A DNA stretch of 64,000 nucleotides from Coffea arabica (Eukaryota > Streptophyta > Magnoliopsida > Gentianales > Rubiaceae), in NCBI RefSeq assembly GCF_036785885.1, contig NC_092317.1, forward strand, positions 6,388,501-6,452,500, in the 5' to 3' direction. The translations under genes were made by a program, and so were the position numbers. Positions 12,148 to 25,095 of this stretch are shown piece by piece (the first letter of the stretch is position 1; each line of letters opens with the position of its first letter). Below the pieces are notes generated by a model. The model was not told the DNA's origin, did not search any database, and saw nothing but the letters and a program-made list of their open reading frames with translations.

Positions 12148-15100
12148 ATGGAAAGACAGTATGCGGGTGTATAATTACTTGTAAAACTGGTGAATAGGTT
12201 GATTATCCTTGTAGTTCTTAACCATTTTTAAGAAAATTCATTTTTGTCTCTGAAATTTCAAAATCCTGCCCATTTAGTTTTTCGTTTACTTCAATTTCGT
12301 CCAGATGTTTGTGGGTTCTGGAAATATGGAAGATGAATTGTGGACAATAAATAAGAGGTTGACTTACCAAAAATTTTTGCATTTGATAGACTATTTCAGA
12401 AAATATATGAAATATAAATTACTAATTGGGAATATGCTTTCCCAATTTTAATGCTTCACATATAGAATATCTTGATTTTTTTTTTATTCAAGTTTTTCCC
12501 AACTTCTTTAACAAAATAGTAACGAACAACAGGTGAAGGCTACGGAAGAACCGAGACTTAATTAGACAAAATTATGCCTTTTTTCATTGTTTAATGTTCC
12601 TACGGTAATTGAAATTCAGAGTTTAAGGGGTTAAAATTCTGAAGCAGAAGTTACCAGAATATGCTTTTCTCCCACACACAACTGCGAACTCAATTTTGTC
12701 AAATTCCTTATTTGGCACTGCTAAGCTAAGAATTCTTGCATCAATATTTTATCATTTAACTTATAGCATTCATGAAACGCACCTTAAATCCCGTGAAGAA
12801 AATTAAATCGGACACCTTGCGGACCAACAACATAAAAACCCAAGAACGTATCCACCATGCAGAGAAATCTAGTTATAGAGTCGAAGCTAAATCCTAAAAT
12901 TCTTCCACAGCGCGGCCCTAAATTGATATCCGTTACACCATCCTAATGTTCTTATGTTTATTGATTGTGTATAAATTAGTCAATTCGGATACGTGCCACT
13001 TCAATTTCAATTTCAATTTGAATTTCAAGTTTTGTCTGTATTGTATGTACCGATGATTACTAGTGTATATACTATCAGTGAAATAAAACTAACCATATAT
13101 TTTGGGTTATGATTTGATGATGGAAATTGATGATGCTGGAGGATTGGGCGGGTAGCAAAGGCGTTATATAATGGATGTGAATATGATATAGTTTAGGACC
13201 CTAATATAATTCACATGAAGTCTCTAATCTTGTGACATATTTGTTTTGATCTTCAAGATATTTTGCTTTCTTTTGGCATTGTCCCCCACAGGTTTTATGG
13301 AAAACATTGCTGCAATGTTTTCCTAAAAATTTTGTGTATGGATCATGGCATGGCTAATGTAATCCTTATTTTGCTATTTATAGGCAGGAGAGCATAATGC
13401 TTGTTAGCCTCCCTTCCTCTTCCACGACCCTACTTCCCTTTCCTACCGTGCTGATAGCACGGCTACAAATATATGGCTATGGCTCTAGCCTCTTGACGTC
13501 TAAAGCCTCCAATTAAGTTGACATTACAACACCCCACACTTAATCGTTGAAATATTTCGCAGAAGAGTGAAATAACAGTGGGGCAGGATACCGCTGCAAG
13601 ACATGATGTAAGAAAAATTAGATCAAGCTTCGCTAGGATTTTAGTACTTTCAGGATAAGATTAGTCAATGATCAGACTAGATGTAATAGGTTTAGAAAAT
13701 AAAGCTGGATTGTATTTTGACACTAGAATTAAGATTTTAGTGCTTTCCGTATACCATTTGTTAATTGCCATCAAATTAGATGTTATTATTAGGTCTGACC
13801 TCAGGAAATTGACGAAAGGGTTCCTGGCAGCCCATGAAATCAATTCACTATAATAGTTCTCAATAATTTCAATACTTCTATTTTAGACAAACTTTATTCG
13901 TAAAATGCTAATAATACAATGAGAAAAATTTCAACAATTACTTGATTTATGTGGAAACTTTTTTTATTTGAGACAAAACAAATGAATCAGTAACAAATTA
14001 TAATGGAGATATTACGTATTTAAATATGTTAAAAGGATCTGAGTCCAATACGGGGTCAAAACACGTAAATTTTTATCCAACCTGTTTAGGATGTAAATAG
14101 GTTGAATCCCAATAAATGGTTCCGTAGGGGATTCCATATTCAGAAAAAAAAAAAAATCAGCAGGATTCGAGCCATATCTGGATCATAATTCATGACAGAT
14201 AATGGTCCTCAATTTTCTCGTTACATTCAATGAAATTATTCTACTGTTTGGAAAAAAAAAAAAAGATATGCTGATTGCCCATTTCTCCATTGATTAAATT
14301 CCGAGGCCTAAGATCCCTATGCCATTGCTATTCTCCATCGATGATCTTGTCAATTTTCTCAGCTATGAGCTATGTGAAGTTTGTTGTGTGGTGTTTGGTA
14401 TGGGGTGGACTAATTGCGAGCAGCTGTAAATTGCGAGGAAATGCATGGTAAAAGTTATTCGAAATCAAAGAGCAGTTGACTATTGAAGTATTGATTACCC
14501 AATAAAAGTAAAAAAAAAAAACCTATTGACCAAATGTCGTTCCTTCGTACAGACCAAGAAAATATAATGACTTATGTATGAAAAGGCCAAGGACACAGTC
14601 GGAAACAACAGCAAGATTCAATAACCCAATCGTCAAGTAAGTATGCCTCATTCAGAAGCCAATGCAGAGAAGTTTCCAACATTTCCTTGCGGTAAACCTG
14701 GTGCTTTAGCAATTAGGACACCAGATTTGCCTCAAATTCTTGAACTTTCCAGCAAGATTCAATGTTTCAAGAACATTACCAATTGCGTCATTTTTAACTC
14801 CTCTGGGAATAAATAGCAAGTTGTGAGGGCTTTTCTGTATTGGTACTAGATAATTGATAGCAAGACTTCTGTCGTTATATTGGTACTAGATAGTAATTGA
14901 TAGCAAGATTTCTGTGGTTTTTTTGTTGGGTTTTTCTTTAATGACGTTGAGGGTTGGGAAGTTATATATATGAAGGGAATGGAATAGCAATCTGATTTCT
15001 TTATAAGACGGGAAATCAAGACCATTAACAAACTTTAAAAAAAAAAAAAAAATGTATGCGAGTAATGCAAAAAGTATTGAAGTATAATGACAACTCAATT

Positions 15101-15239
15101 AAGTTGATATTAAAAAGGCCAATTTTGGTAGGAAACAGATCATTCAACTCTTTTTGCTTTTTTCTAATTAATGAAATTTAGTTTAGTGTTTTAAAATCAA
15201 ACAACACAGCTTATCGAAAAACTTATTCTTAAGAAAATC
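12148..15239. other. AT-rich intergenic DNA with decayed repeats
   Basis: No coding sequence of quality is visible. Bases about 12950-13090 look like a decayed relative of the MITE at 60645-60800: an AGTGTATA.ACTATCAGTG end and a similar AATTTGAATTTCAA interior. Bases 14447-14620 match 17048-17190 (listed separately). The remainder has short A/T runs only. Confidence 0.5.
14447..14620. repeat. Diverged duplicate of the SSL 3' flank (copy 1)
   Basis: This stretch resembles 17048-17190 in the same orientation. Shared landmarks in order are AAAGAGCA.TTGACTATTG, CTTCGTACAGA, CAGACCAAGAAAA and AGTCGGAAA. The second copy lies only 220-360 bp beyond the stop of the intact SSL gene at 17412. This copy may therefore mark an older duplication around the SSL cluster whose gene is gone. 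Confidence 0.6.
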
Positions 15240-15550
15240 GTTGAGTTCAAGTTTAAGCAATTTGAGTTGTTTGACGAGCACAAGTTCTACCCTAATTTAT
15301 GAAATTCAAAAGATTGTCAAGCTTAATCAAACAATCAAGCTTAGTATGCATACACATATATACATATACATATACATATACATATATATATATATATATA
15401 AGCTCGATTTGACCTTGAGTTAGGCTTAACAAAATAGAGCTCAACTTTCAAGAGTTTGACGAGTTCGAGTTTAAATTCAAATTTTTTAACTCAACTGAAG
15501 TTCGAGTAATGGATTACTTGAACTCGACTCTACTCGATTACACCCTTAAT
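15240..15550. repeat. Interspersed repeat rich in GAGTTCGAGT/ACTCGA words, with TA microsatellite core
   Basis: The ends are full of GAGTTCAAG, TTCGAGT and ACTCGA words and finish in TACTCGATTACACCC, an ending that recurs in many plant genomes. The centre (about 15345-15400) is an (ACATAT)n/(TA)n microsatellite. I cannot assign the family; a decayed hAT-like or other non-autonomous element is possible. Confidence 0.4.
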
Positions 15551-15554
15551 AACT

Positions 15555-15975
15555 AGACAATTTTGCAAAATCATGATAATTGTTCAAATCTTATTGCTGT
15601 CTATCATTATCATTTATCCAAAGGTGGCAGTGTACAAATTATCAATGTATAGAATATTAATTTTTAAACTTTTATGCACCGGCAATGTAGAGAATTTTTT
15701 ACACTAACAAGTGTAGATGCATCATGTGTGTCACCTACGTAAAAAGTGAATTTTAAATTTAAAATTAAATTACGTAACATACATTCACACTCACTCAATG
15801 CATAAAAAGATTACCTTTGGAATAAATTATATAAGCTTGAACAAATAGCTATTAGCCTTTTTAAGTGCCAAAAATCCAAAATTTTAAATAAAAACTGAAA
15901 AGAAATTAAATAGACGACTTTGGGGTGTTAGTTTAGCACTGTTCTTTTATTGAACAAATAGCTATTAGCCTTTTA
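15555..15975. repeat. Diverged duplicate of 20310-20545
   Basis: Shared landmarks in the same order with 20310-20545 are TCATGATAA.TGTTCAA, TTATTGCTGTCTAT versus TTATGCTGTCCAT, and GACTTTGGGGTGTTAGTTTAG. The first copy is longer because about 220 bp (15600-15825) has been added. A 22-bp direct repeat, GAACAAATAGCTATTAGCCT and onward, occurs at 15839 and again at 15952. Both copies lie downstream of an SSL gene, supporting block duplication of gene plus flank. Confidence 0.6.
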
Positions 15976-17411
15976 AATATTCTTTTTTGGGAATGTAATT
16001 AGTGCGGTAGGCTGGAGATAAAAGATGAAGGTTATAATTTAAGAAAAATTGTGTCGCGTCGCTTATCTTGTTTCTTGTAACTCTTAATATATGTTTTCCC
16101 TATAAGTTAATAAAGTAAATGAAAGAAGAGCAAATGATCATTTATTAAACTATTTAAAATTCCTCATTTAGTCAGTAACCTCTTCTTTCGTCAAAATGGC
16201 TACTCAATTAATAAAAATATGTTAATGGACAAAAATATATAGGTTTTAATTAATTTGGTGATAAATATGTACATTTTCTTTACTTAAGTTAAAAACAATG
16301 TTAAAGGCATTATTATTGCACCTAATATTCAGCACTGACTTTAATGAAGTGTATTTAAATGCAACCTATTTAAAATTCTTTATTCAATTCTTAAGTATAT
16401 CAAAAATAAATATCTATTATTACTCTTTTTAAAAAGTACCTACTATTATTATCTCCTTTAAAGATGCATATACTGGGTCTTGGCAGTTCAGAATATTAGC
16501 ACAATATATCTTAGCTTTTGTTATTTCTATATTTATGGTAGTAGCAATCAATATAAACCTACCCTCCATTATCTCTGTATTATGCTGACAATAAGTATGA
16601 AAACTTCCAAACTATAACTCTCTACTTACCTGTGGTTGATCTTGCTTACTTTTGGGCATTAGCGTATTGTGATTTTAGTTTCAACCCCTTCAATAAATCC
16701 AACCAAAACTAATTATTTACCTACTCATGCACCGTGCATCTCTTATATTATTCTCTCTTCTCAAATTTTTTAAGTAAATTTCAGATTTAAATTAGGAGAA
16801 AAGGCACAAATGCTGAAAAAAAAAATTTCCTTTCAAGCACCAACTATAAAATTAAGTGTAGTGGACCATATTGAATAACAAAATTTATCGAGTTTGATAA
16901 TGAAATAGAAACTCGAGAAATGGTAATGTAAATATGACTTACAAAGCAAGACATGTCAAAATCTTGTAGATAACAGATCCGCAATATATGAAGATTATTT
17001 TGGAACATAATCATGTGTATGTCATAACCTTTTTTTTTTTCATGTATGTCATACTATTTGTTAATGGTAGAAGTTTTATGAAAGTAAAGAGCAATTGACT
17101 ATTGCCCAAATAGCGTTCTTCGTACAGAGTCTACAGACCAAGAAAAAATGATAACTTGTAAAAAGACGGTGAGTTTAGTCGGAAAGACCAGTATATGTAC
17201 AAAAAATAATAACTTCAAAAAAAAATTTATCAGTAAATCTCATACAAGTACAATAGAGGTCTCGAGTTCGAAACTTTTCACTGAGAAAAGAAAAATGAAC
17301 AATCGATCAACCCAATGTGAAAAGTTGATACCGATTATTATTGAGAAGCAACTCCCTTATTATTAAACATAAAATCTAAGTCAACTAAACAAAGAAACAT
17401 ATCAATGTCTA
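15976..17411. other. 3' intergenic DNA of the first SSL gene
   Basis: AT-rich, with no gene seen. It contains the second copy of the 14447-14620 duplicate at 17048-17190 and T-runs near 17030. The remainder has no recognisable structure. Confidence 0.4.
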
Positions 17412-18735
17412 CTAGAATTTCCTGTATACTCCCACGTAGCCAACATATAGAGAACCTAAATATAGTGCCCCCTTGTGCTCATGAACTTCCGTAATCATTG
17501 ACGAGTCAAAACCAGGGTTGAAGGTTATTGTTTCCAATATCTTGCCATAGCCATTGATCCTTAGTCCTTGAAGTTTAATTCTTGGGGTTGGAACTTGCCT
17601 TTTTACCGTCATTGCTAACCAAAAATCTCCCACATTGTTCCTAACGATCTTAGCTGGCGATCCTGACACATTTAGCAAAACATGTGCTGTATTTGCTTTC
17701 GGACCCTTTAACCAATACTTCCAAACTCTTGATTTCAGATTTTCTGTGACAAGAAGATATGAGCGATCCTTGCTAATTGCCACCCCAGCTGGCCCTGCTA
17801 GTCTTCTCAGCAATACAGTAACTTTTTTTGTTCTTGGATTGTATTTTAATAGCCTTCCTGTTGAGTCTCCGCTAGCAATTATTTGCGGGATTTCACTGCA
17901 AACAACAAAATGTTATATGTCGACATTCAGGAATTAACGCTTTAAATAATACATCCAAGAGTATTGATTGAAGAAAAATAAACTGTAATGACAGTTATCT
18001 AGCCAACTTGATAGTGTAGCGGGCAGTTGCATCTGTGAAGTATACGATGCCAGTATTCTGATCAACATCTAGTCCATCAGGCAAGCCAAATGGCACTTTC
18101 TCTGCACCGGAGGCAAGTACTTTTCCAGCACCTCCTTTAGGTCCAATCACAACAAGGCCTACACCATCATCTGCTACGTAAAGCTCACCAGTCTTGTAGT
18201 AAAACCCCAACCCTGATGGCCTTCCACAGGCTTTTGCCAAGGCGGTTGAATTAGTGCCATCACAAAATCGCGCAGACCTAAACCAAATTGGAAGGCATCC
18301 AAGATTACTAGTCGCGGTAATGTATGCACGAAATAAAATATTAAATAGCTTCAAGATGTTTTTTTTTTTTTCCTCTTTTCAATCTGTTTTTGCTACCTAT
18401 TTGGGATATGGTAATTCATGATATAATTATTTATGACTGAAAGTGCAAGCAGAAGGACTTGTTAGTTGTTACCTATCTGCTTTTGAGTATCCATACTCCA
18501 CAAAACCAACTTTGGGTCCTTTATATTTGAAAATTCTCCCATCAGCAACGCCGGTATAAGGTCCTTGACCTGCTGAATCGAATGCAAAGCAGTCGGGACC
18601 AGGATCAGGTAGATGAAGCTTTTGGAGATGTCCAGCACAAAATACTGCGGGGAGGAAACAGAAAACAAACACATAAAAACTGAGAATAAACCCAACAACC
18701 CTTTTATTAGGAAACAATATTGCCATTGTTGCCAT
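17412..18735 (-). CDS. Strictosidine-synthase-like protein, copy 1
   Basis: Three exons, 18735-18473, 18277-18008 and 17895-17412, join in frame to 338 residues, close to the 344 of Rauvolfia strictosidine synthase. The start is the MATMAILFPNKR methionine, about 50 bp below a TATA box; an in-frame upstream Met is less likely because the signal peptide begins here. A hydrophobic signal peptide (about 13-33, ending VFCAG) predicts entry to the secretory pathway. The rest is the six-bladed beta-propeller family: FKYKGPKVGFVEYGY, FC(93)...C(105)GRP matching the STR disulfide with an N-glycosylation NST between, YKTGELYVAD, NTGIVYFTD, GRLLKYNPRTK, KYWLKGP, HKGALYLGS. Thr313, followed by Glu314, aligns with STR catalytic Glu309, so condensation of tryptamine and secologanin is unlikely. 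The true substrate is unknown; the fold resembles lactonases/phosphotriesterases. Confidence 0.9.
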
Positions 18736-18781
18736 GTCTAGACGATAAACTTTTACATGGAAATAACGTAACTGAGTAGGG

Positions 18782-18790
18782 TATTTATAG
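18782..18790 (-). promoter_or_regulatory. TATA box of SSL copy 1
   Basis: CTATAAATA on the minus strand lies 47-55 bp upstream of the chosen start. The same CCTATAAATACCCT context occurs before SSL copy 2, which supports both the promoter call and the start codon. It implies a very short 5' untranslated region. Confidence 0.7.
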
Positions 18791-18829
18791 GGACGAACTC
18801 GAGCCATGGCGGGGAGCTTTAAAATGATA

Positions 18830-21800
18830 CAGGGATTAAATTATTAGGATAGTCATGTGGGCTCGTATGACCTCGTAATGTGATCTATGTTTATAATATG
18901 ATATTTCATGAATCAAGTTCCAAATCCAATTTCGACCAAAGATTATTGCTAAGGATGAATGTGACAGTTGACAATCGACAATTGACTTAAACTGAATTTT
19001 TGAGCCCGACTAATGATAAGAAGGATAAATTAGTTGAATAGGAGAACTTAAGCTCGTAAATATAATTTTATGATTACAATTGTGTAAAATAATTCTTTTA
19101 TTGTGTAAAATTAATTCTAGTTTTATTAGAATTTTTTTTTTTTTGGATTCTCAGTCTCCCTGTCGACTATTAGCTAGCTTGATACATGGTAGTAAGATGT
19201 TCATAAAAATTGTTAACCCTTGCGAATACATCCAAGCTCAAACTCTTGTAAGTTATGACACAAAGAGATTAAAAAGGTAATCGGTGAATTTATGTTCATC
19301 ATGGAATGATTTAAATTGATGCTAACGTATTGCAAGACAAGATGCCACTCTTTTTAAATTTTTTTAGGACGACAACAAGCTACAGCTACAAAATGAACCA
19401 AAGTTTGATTGCCAGAGCTAAACGTAAGAAAGACATGTCAAAATATTTATTCATTTTCAGCAAACCTGAAATTTTATTTAAAGAATCATCAATGAAGTTT
19501 GTACAAAGGGAAATCCTCTGCTTTAAACTTTTAAGTGGCCTTCCTGACCACGTTAGTATTTTAGACAATTAATACTTCCAACATGAGAATTAGAAGACAA
19601 GTCAGTATATAAATGTATATTGATAATTAAGGTTTAATTAACTTGACTTTTATAAATAGATTTTTAGTCCCTCTGACCACTATTTTATCCATCACTCATA
19701 CAAGTGATGCCACAAGAGATTAATTTACCAGAAAAAGGTATTCCCGCTTGATTGATGGACTGATTATCGAGCACTCTTATCATCATTTTTAATGAAGTAC
19801 AATCAATGACTCAAAAGCACATCATCCTTCGTGTTATATTAGTTAATAGAACATACCCATGTGTTTCTATGTAGAATCGCATCTTTGATTTGAAATTTTA
19901 TAATTGTAAATCTATAATGTCATAGTTTTTTTTTTTGCAAATAATGTCGTAGTTAATTTGCTCTTGACTTGCTTTCTCCATAAAGTTTAAATAAGGTATT
20001 AATTAGAAAGATTAGTTTTGCCATTCTGACAACGTATATACTAGTGCTAATGGATGCGTATTACATGTGAAAAATCTGAAATTTAAATTCATATTAAAAT
20101 TACTTGCCAAGCATCTCAACCCGAAAGTATATACGCCATTAATATAAGAAAGATCAATCCATATTACAATTCAATAAACATTTTTTGGACCTCACTTGAA
20201 TCTAAAGTATGCAAGAGTTTTAGCTTCGTCGGCTGATCTAATTGTGGGTTGACCAATCGTACCTTTGCCTAGATTGGAGTAAACTCGCTGATAGCAAGTT
20301 TTCCCAAGTCATGATAAATGTTCAACCCTTATGCTGTCCATTCAATTAATGGCTACTAATTTTTGCATGTGCTGCCAGTATCACCCGAGCAGGTAGCTAG
20401 AAATTTCTGGCCATTAAAATAGATTATAATTTTGAATATAAAAACGGAAACACTCAGGATGTTTGGTGATTTATGTAAAATTTAAAGGAAGACTTTGGGG
20501 TGTTAGTTTAGGACACTTCTTTTTTTTTTTTTTTAACTATTGCTGGGTTGACGTTTAAGGTTTTAAATGTTTGAAATTACTCAATGGTGGTTCAAAAAAT
20601 GAATAGCAGGGACGTTGAACATGATGATGCTAAGAAATTCTTCTTTCATTGACTAGGGAAGTAGTGAAAGTGGGGAAAGAATTTTCCCCTTCTATTGATA
20701 TCAATTGCCGTAATAATAATGTATACTGTATAACTGGGGCAGGTATCTTATCTCCCTTGAAGTTTCTAATGCCTTTCTCTGAAATTAAGAAGCAGGAGCG
20801 GACTGGTCACTGCGTGGGCTGTGCAAGTGGAAACGGTCGCGGTGGCATGGATCCCGATCGATGTGCATGTGGATGTGGATGAGACTTAGGATTCTTGACT
20901 TGTTCAAATGTCTCGAAAGCCATTGTCTATTATATTTTTAGTAACCATTTGATTACTTATTAGATTCATCCACCTAAATACGATAATATCTAAAAATTTA
21001 ATAATACGTCTCTCATCTAAAATAGTAAATTAACTTAGAAAAATAGTCATTTTTATATCTCAAAAGGTTAATTGAAATAAATATGAAACTTACTTTTTAA
21101 AAGAACAAACTCCCACTTTATGTCCCAAACTTACTTTTTAGAGAGTAAGTTTACTTCAACTAATAGTAAGTTTTTATAGATAAATGGTACATCTCACTGA
21201 TAACATAGCAAATTTGATTGATGATCAAAACTTACAAATTTACGGTACAAATTTACTATTTTATTTAAAAAATTTGTATCAAACTAGTATTATGAAGTTT
21301 ATTTGAAATAATGATAAGATTTTTTACTAATGATTGAAACTTCATATTCTAGTTAGTAAGTACTCATAAAATATCTGTATAATACATGATTGTCATATAA
21401 TTTAAAAATCTTCTGCATTTTATACTTTTAAAAATAATATAAAAATATTTTTACTTTTCACTAACCTTATAAAATATGTGATAAAACTTTGTTAAATTAT
21501 AAGTTTTGAATTAATTTTCAATTTTTGAAAAGATTGAAAGTTTGGATAACGATAACAACAAATCCTCCTAGTTATATATAGAATATCATTTGTCTATATA
21601 TCACAATTTTCATAATATAAATACCTATGAATACAATAAAATGATAAAGTTTTAATAAATTTATTATTTGGGACACTAAATATTTGATTTGAAAGTATAT
21701 CGTGGGTGTAAGGGCAAGTTAAGACTCTTTCTCAACAATATTTGGAAATCATTTTTCGTGTTCAATCCCTTTAATCTCGGCCATTGACTTTGACAAAGAT

Positions 21801-23600
21801 ATTTTTTATTGCAATCTAGGAATTCACACTCAATTATATTATTCTGACAAGATAAAAACGTAATAAACGATTTCTACTATAATAATTTTGCTAACAAAGA
21901 GTTTGAAATATTATACACTACTATTTTTATTCTAACATCAAATGCAATACAGTAAAGTAGAGAGCTGATCTAATAACTTTCGAGTGTGAGCTACAATTTG
22001 AAATATTTAAACCAAAATAATAATAGTACACTAATTAAGGATTATCAATCAATCAATCAATGTTTTCATACTCTTTTTGTATGTAGGCACGAGCGTGACA
22101 GTTTTGATTCACTAGAAATTAAGTTGAAGTGATGCGGATGGTTTTTAAGTCGGTGACTCGTACTTTTGGTTAGTTTTCCTCCTTCCAAGAAATTTGCTGC
22201 ATCTCCGTAAGCTTCAATTGTCTTCCTTTTCGAGAAGTGAAGAAGAAAATCATTAGCAGCTCACGATTGAGATCCTACACGTGAAGGAGACTTCTTGGTT
22301 TTGATGGTCATAAACTATGATTTCTTCTTGTATCATATCAAAGGACCAAGTCATTTTTCCAACCATTTCAATTCTATAACTAGTCAAATTATTGAGCCAA
22401 ATCAGCTTTTGTAGTGTACAATTTTATTTCAGCTTTTCAAGCAAAGGATTCAACTACCAAACCGGCCTCATTTTTCCTCTGCTTGTCTGATTGCTCCTAG
22501 GTGTTCCTAGGTAAGTAAAGCTTATCCCTCATTAGGAGCAATCCATGTTCATTTATCCTCTAAAATCTAGGATACATCCAAGAATTTGTGGATTTCAACC
22601 ATAAAGGTAATATGAGCCTGCAAACCATACTTCCTGCCTCATCTAACCTGAATGATATGTGACTAATATGAACCTCCCTCCCTTCCCACCAAAAGGACAA
22701 GAGGAAAAAAAGGATTTGAATATTGGTATGGATGGCTATCTAAGGTTATGAACTCAAATGTAATTAAAGAAGATATAGAGTACGAACTTTTGTGAGAGAG
22801 TGGTAAAAAAGCATTAAGGCAAGATCACAATTTATAAATGAGTTCTTTGGATTTTGTTTCTCATATGATGGAAAAGGTTGGGAGGGAAATCCCATGAAGG
22901 GAAGAATACAATAACAATATTCTAATCTATTTGCGAGTCAAGAACCAAAAACCATTAATTTACTTGTTTTGAGCAATATCGAGGTAATGCAGGGTATCGA
23001 TGATTCAAGTCGTCTTTAATTTACCTTTTTTTAATTGATCAAATCAGTTTTGTATTTTCGGATCAAGCAAAGTAAATTATTATAAACATTGGTCAGTCAA
23101 AAAGACAATTGAAGGTCGTCATTACACATGATCTGACTTTCAATTGAAGCATCACGTATAAAAATATAGCACCAATAATGCAGGTTAATTTCAGGGAAAA
23201 AAAAAAAGAGGAGTTAGTCTTTGATAATTATTGTTAACTGTTGCTGATTTGCTTTCAAGAGACCAAACAAATACATACCAAAAAAAAAAAACCTCACGCC
23301 GGTAATTGGTTTGTTCTCAGAATATTTAAACTGTGGCAAATTAAAAAAATTGTCGATCAAATGAATTACGCAACTCAAAATGAAGGACAAGATGTTTCTT
23401 TTTGGAGCATATTTCCTACCTTCTTTCAATGAAGTCTGCAGTACTTTTCAAGAAAGTGTACACAAAAAGAAGGGGAAAAAGAGGAACACAATCAAATTAT
23501 TACAACTTTTTCTACGCTTGTGGCTTTCATAGGAATGATTGAAAAACGAAACATCACAACAGTTTTATTGACTAGTCATTTCAACTGAAATGCGATAGCG
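18830..23600. other. Intergenic DNA between SSL copies 1 and 2
   Basis: AT-rich, without recognised genes. A 77-codon open frame at 20649-20882 (plus) ends in a Gly/Cys-rich stretch and matches nothing I know. Bases 20310-20545 duplicate 15555-15975. Simple CAATCAATCAAT repeats occur near 22045. The 21.0-21.7 kb part is extremely A/T-rich, with no motif seen. Confidence 0.45.
20310..20545. repeat. Diverged duplicate of 15555-15975
   Basis: This is the copy lying 3' of SSL copy 2; see the partner entry for shared landmarks. It lacks the roughly 220-bp extra segment of the other copy and ends in a T-run instead of the 22-bp direct repeat. Confidence 0.6.
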
Positions 23601-23641
23601 ATGAACATTATCCATATTCATATCCAATTCCTTCTCGTTAA

Positions 23642-25051
23642 TTAGTGCTTCCGGTACACCCCCACATATCCAATATATATAGAACCTAGATATAGCTTGC
23701 GCTTGTATTCTTGCACTTCTGTGATCAATGAAGAATTAAAACCAGGGCTAAAGGTTATTGTTTCCAGTATCTTGCCATTTCCATTGATCTTTTGTCCTTG
23801 AAGTTGTAATGTTGGTGTCGGCTTCTGGCTTTGAACTGTTACTGCAATCCAATAATCTCCAGCACTGTTCCTCTTGATCTTATCTGGCGCTCCTGACAGG
23901 TTTGCAATAACATGTGATGTATGTGCTAGGGGACCCTTTAACCAATACTTGGAAACTCTTGCTTTCACAAATTCTGTAACCAGAAGATATGAGCCATCCT
24001 GACTAATTGCCACCCCAGCGGCCCCTGCAAGTCCCCTGAGCAATACTGTGACCTTTTTCGTTCTTGGATCGTATTTCAATAATCTTCCTGTTTGATCTCT
24101 ATTGGCAACTATCTCTGCAATTTGGCTGCAAACAAACGATGACATGCATCACATTCAGGAATTAACATTCAATCTAGTCTTCTGATAATAGCGATATCAG
24201 AGAAATTATAACTACTAAAAAATTGTTAATCATCTCGGCAACCTGATATTGTAGCGGGAGCTTGCATCGGTGAAGTAAACAATGCCAGTTCTTTGATCGA
24301 CTTCGAGGCCATCAGGGAAGCCAAATCGCAGTCCTCCTGCAGCAGAGGCAAGTCGTCTTCCCGGACCTCCTTTAGCTCCAATCACGACAAGGCCTAGACC
24401 GCCATCTGCCAAATAGAGCTCACCAGTCTTGTAGTAAAACCCCAAACCAGTTGGCCTACCGCAGATTTGAGAGATATCCGTCCTATTAGTGCCATCACAA
24501 AATTTCCGGGGCCTGAACCAAACAGGAAAACATCAAGGTTACAAATTATATAATATATGCACAAATTGAATAATTAACTTTGACATAAATCTATTTTGTC
24601 AATCAAGTTATCAGATTTTGCAAAAATTTTGACCTTTCTGTATCCCTTGTTGGACATATGAGAGCTTAAAACTTGAAAGCTACGTTCGCAGATACAATGG
24701 TAAAATGTACTGCTACAGAATAATTGAGAGATGGTATATCCCTAGTGACTAAACTAAAAATGTATGTTCAAGGAAAAAGAATTCTTGCCTATCTGCTTTT
24801 GTGTATCCATACTCCACAAAACCAACTTTCGGTCCTTCATATTTGAGAACTCTTCCGTCAGCAACACTTGTGTAAGGTCCTCCACCTGCCAAATCGAATG
24901 CAAAGGACTCGGGACCAGGATCTGGTAGATATAGCTTTTTCAAATGCCCAGCACAAAGAACTGTGGGAAGGAAACAGAAAACTAAGACATAAAAGCAGAG
25001 AATAGTCTCAACAATTCGTTTATTAGGAAATGCTGTTGTAAGAGTTGCCAT
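23642..25051 (-). CDS. Strictosidine-synthase-like protein, copy 2
   Basis: Exons 25051-24789, 24512-24243 and 24125-23642 have exactly the lengths of copy 1 (263, 270, 484 nt) and encode 338 residues. The protein starts MATLTTAFPNKR, with a signal peptide ending VLCAG. Propeller landmarks are VLKYEGPKVGFVEYGYTKADR, FC(93)...C(105)GRP with an NRT glycosylation site, YKTGELYLADGGLG, QRTGIVYFTD, GRLLKYDPRTK and KYWLKGP. At the position of STR Glu309 it has Thr313 followed by Glu314, as in copy 1, so it is SSL rather than true strictosidine synthase. The first intron starts with GC, not GT (AG/GCAAGA at 24788), the accepted minor GC-AG class; the dead third copy shares the GCAAG donor while copy 1 has GTAAC. 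Location is probably vacuole, ER or apoplast. Confidence 0.9.
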
Positions 25052-25086
25052 TTCTAGATGATGAAGCACTGTCGAATAAACGAGGG

Positions 25087-25095
25087 TATTTATAG
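25087..25095 (-). promoter_or_regulatory. TATA box of SSL copy 2
   Basis: CTATAAATA on the minus strand, followed by CCCTC, lies 36-44 bp upstream of the start. The equivalent region of the dead third copy shows no such box, although flanking blocks (GGCCAGAAATTG, CTTGAAAATTGACTTTA) are still shared. Confidence 0.7.

Noticed and set aside
15345-15400. TA/ACATAT microsatellite as a possible origin or matrix attachment site
   Set aside because: Ordinary simple repeat in the middle of an interspersed element; nothing beyond base composition supports a function.
20649-20882. 77-codon open frame ending in a Cys/Gly-rich tail, considered as a small secreted peptide
   Set aside because: There is no signal peptide and no family match; the Cys-rich end reflects a short GC-rich patch.
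17412-25051. Calling the genes true strictosidine synthase (STR)
   Set aside because: The aligned position of the essential Glu309 is Thr in both; the SSL label is safer.
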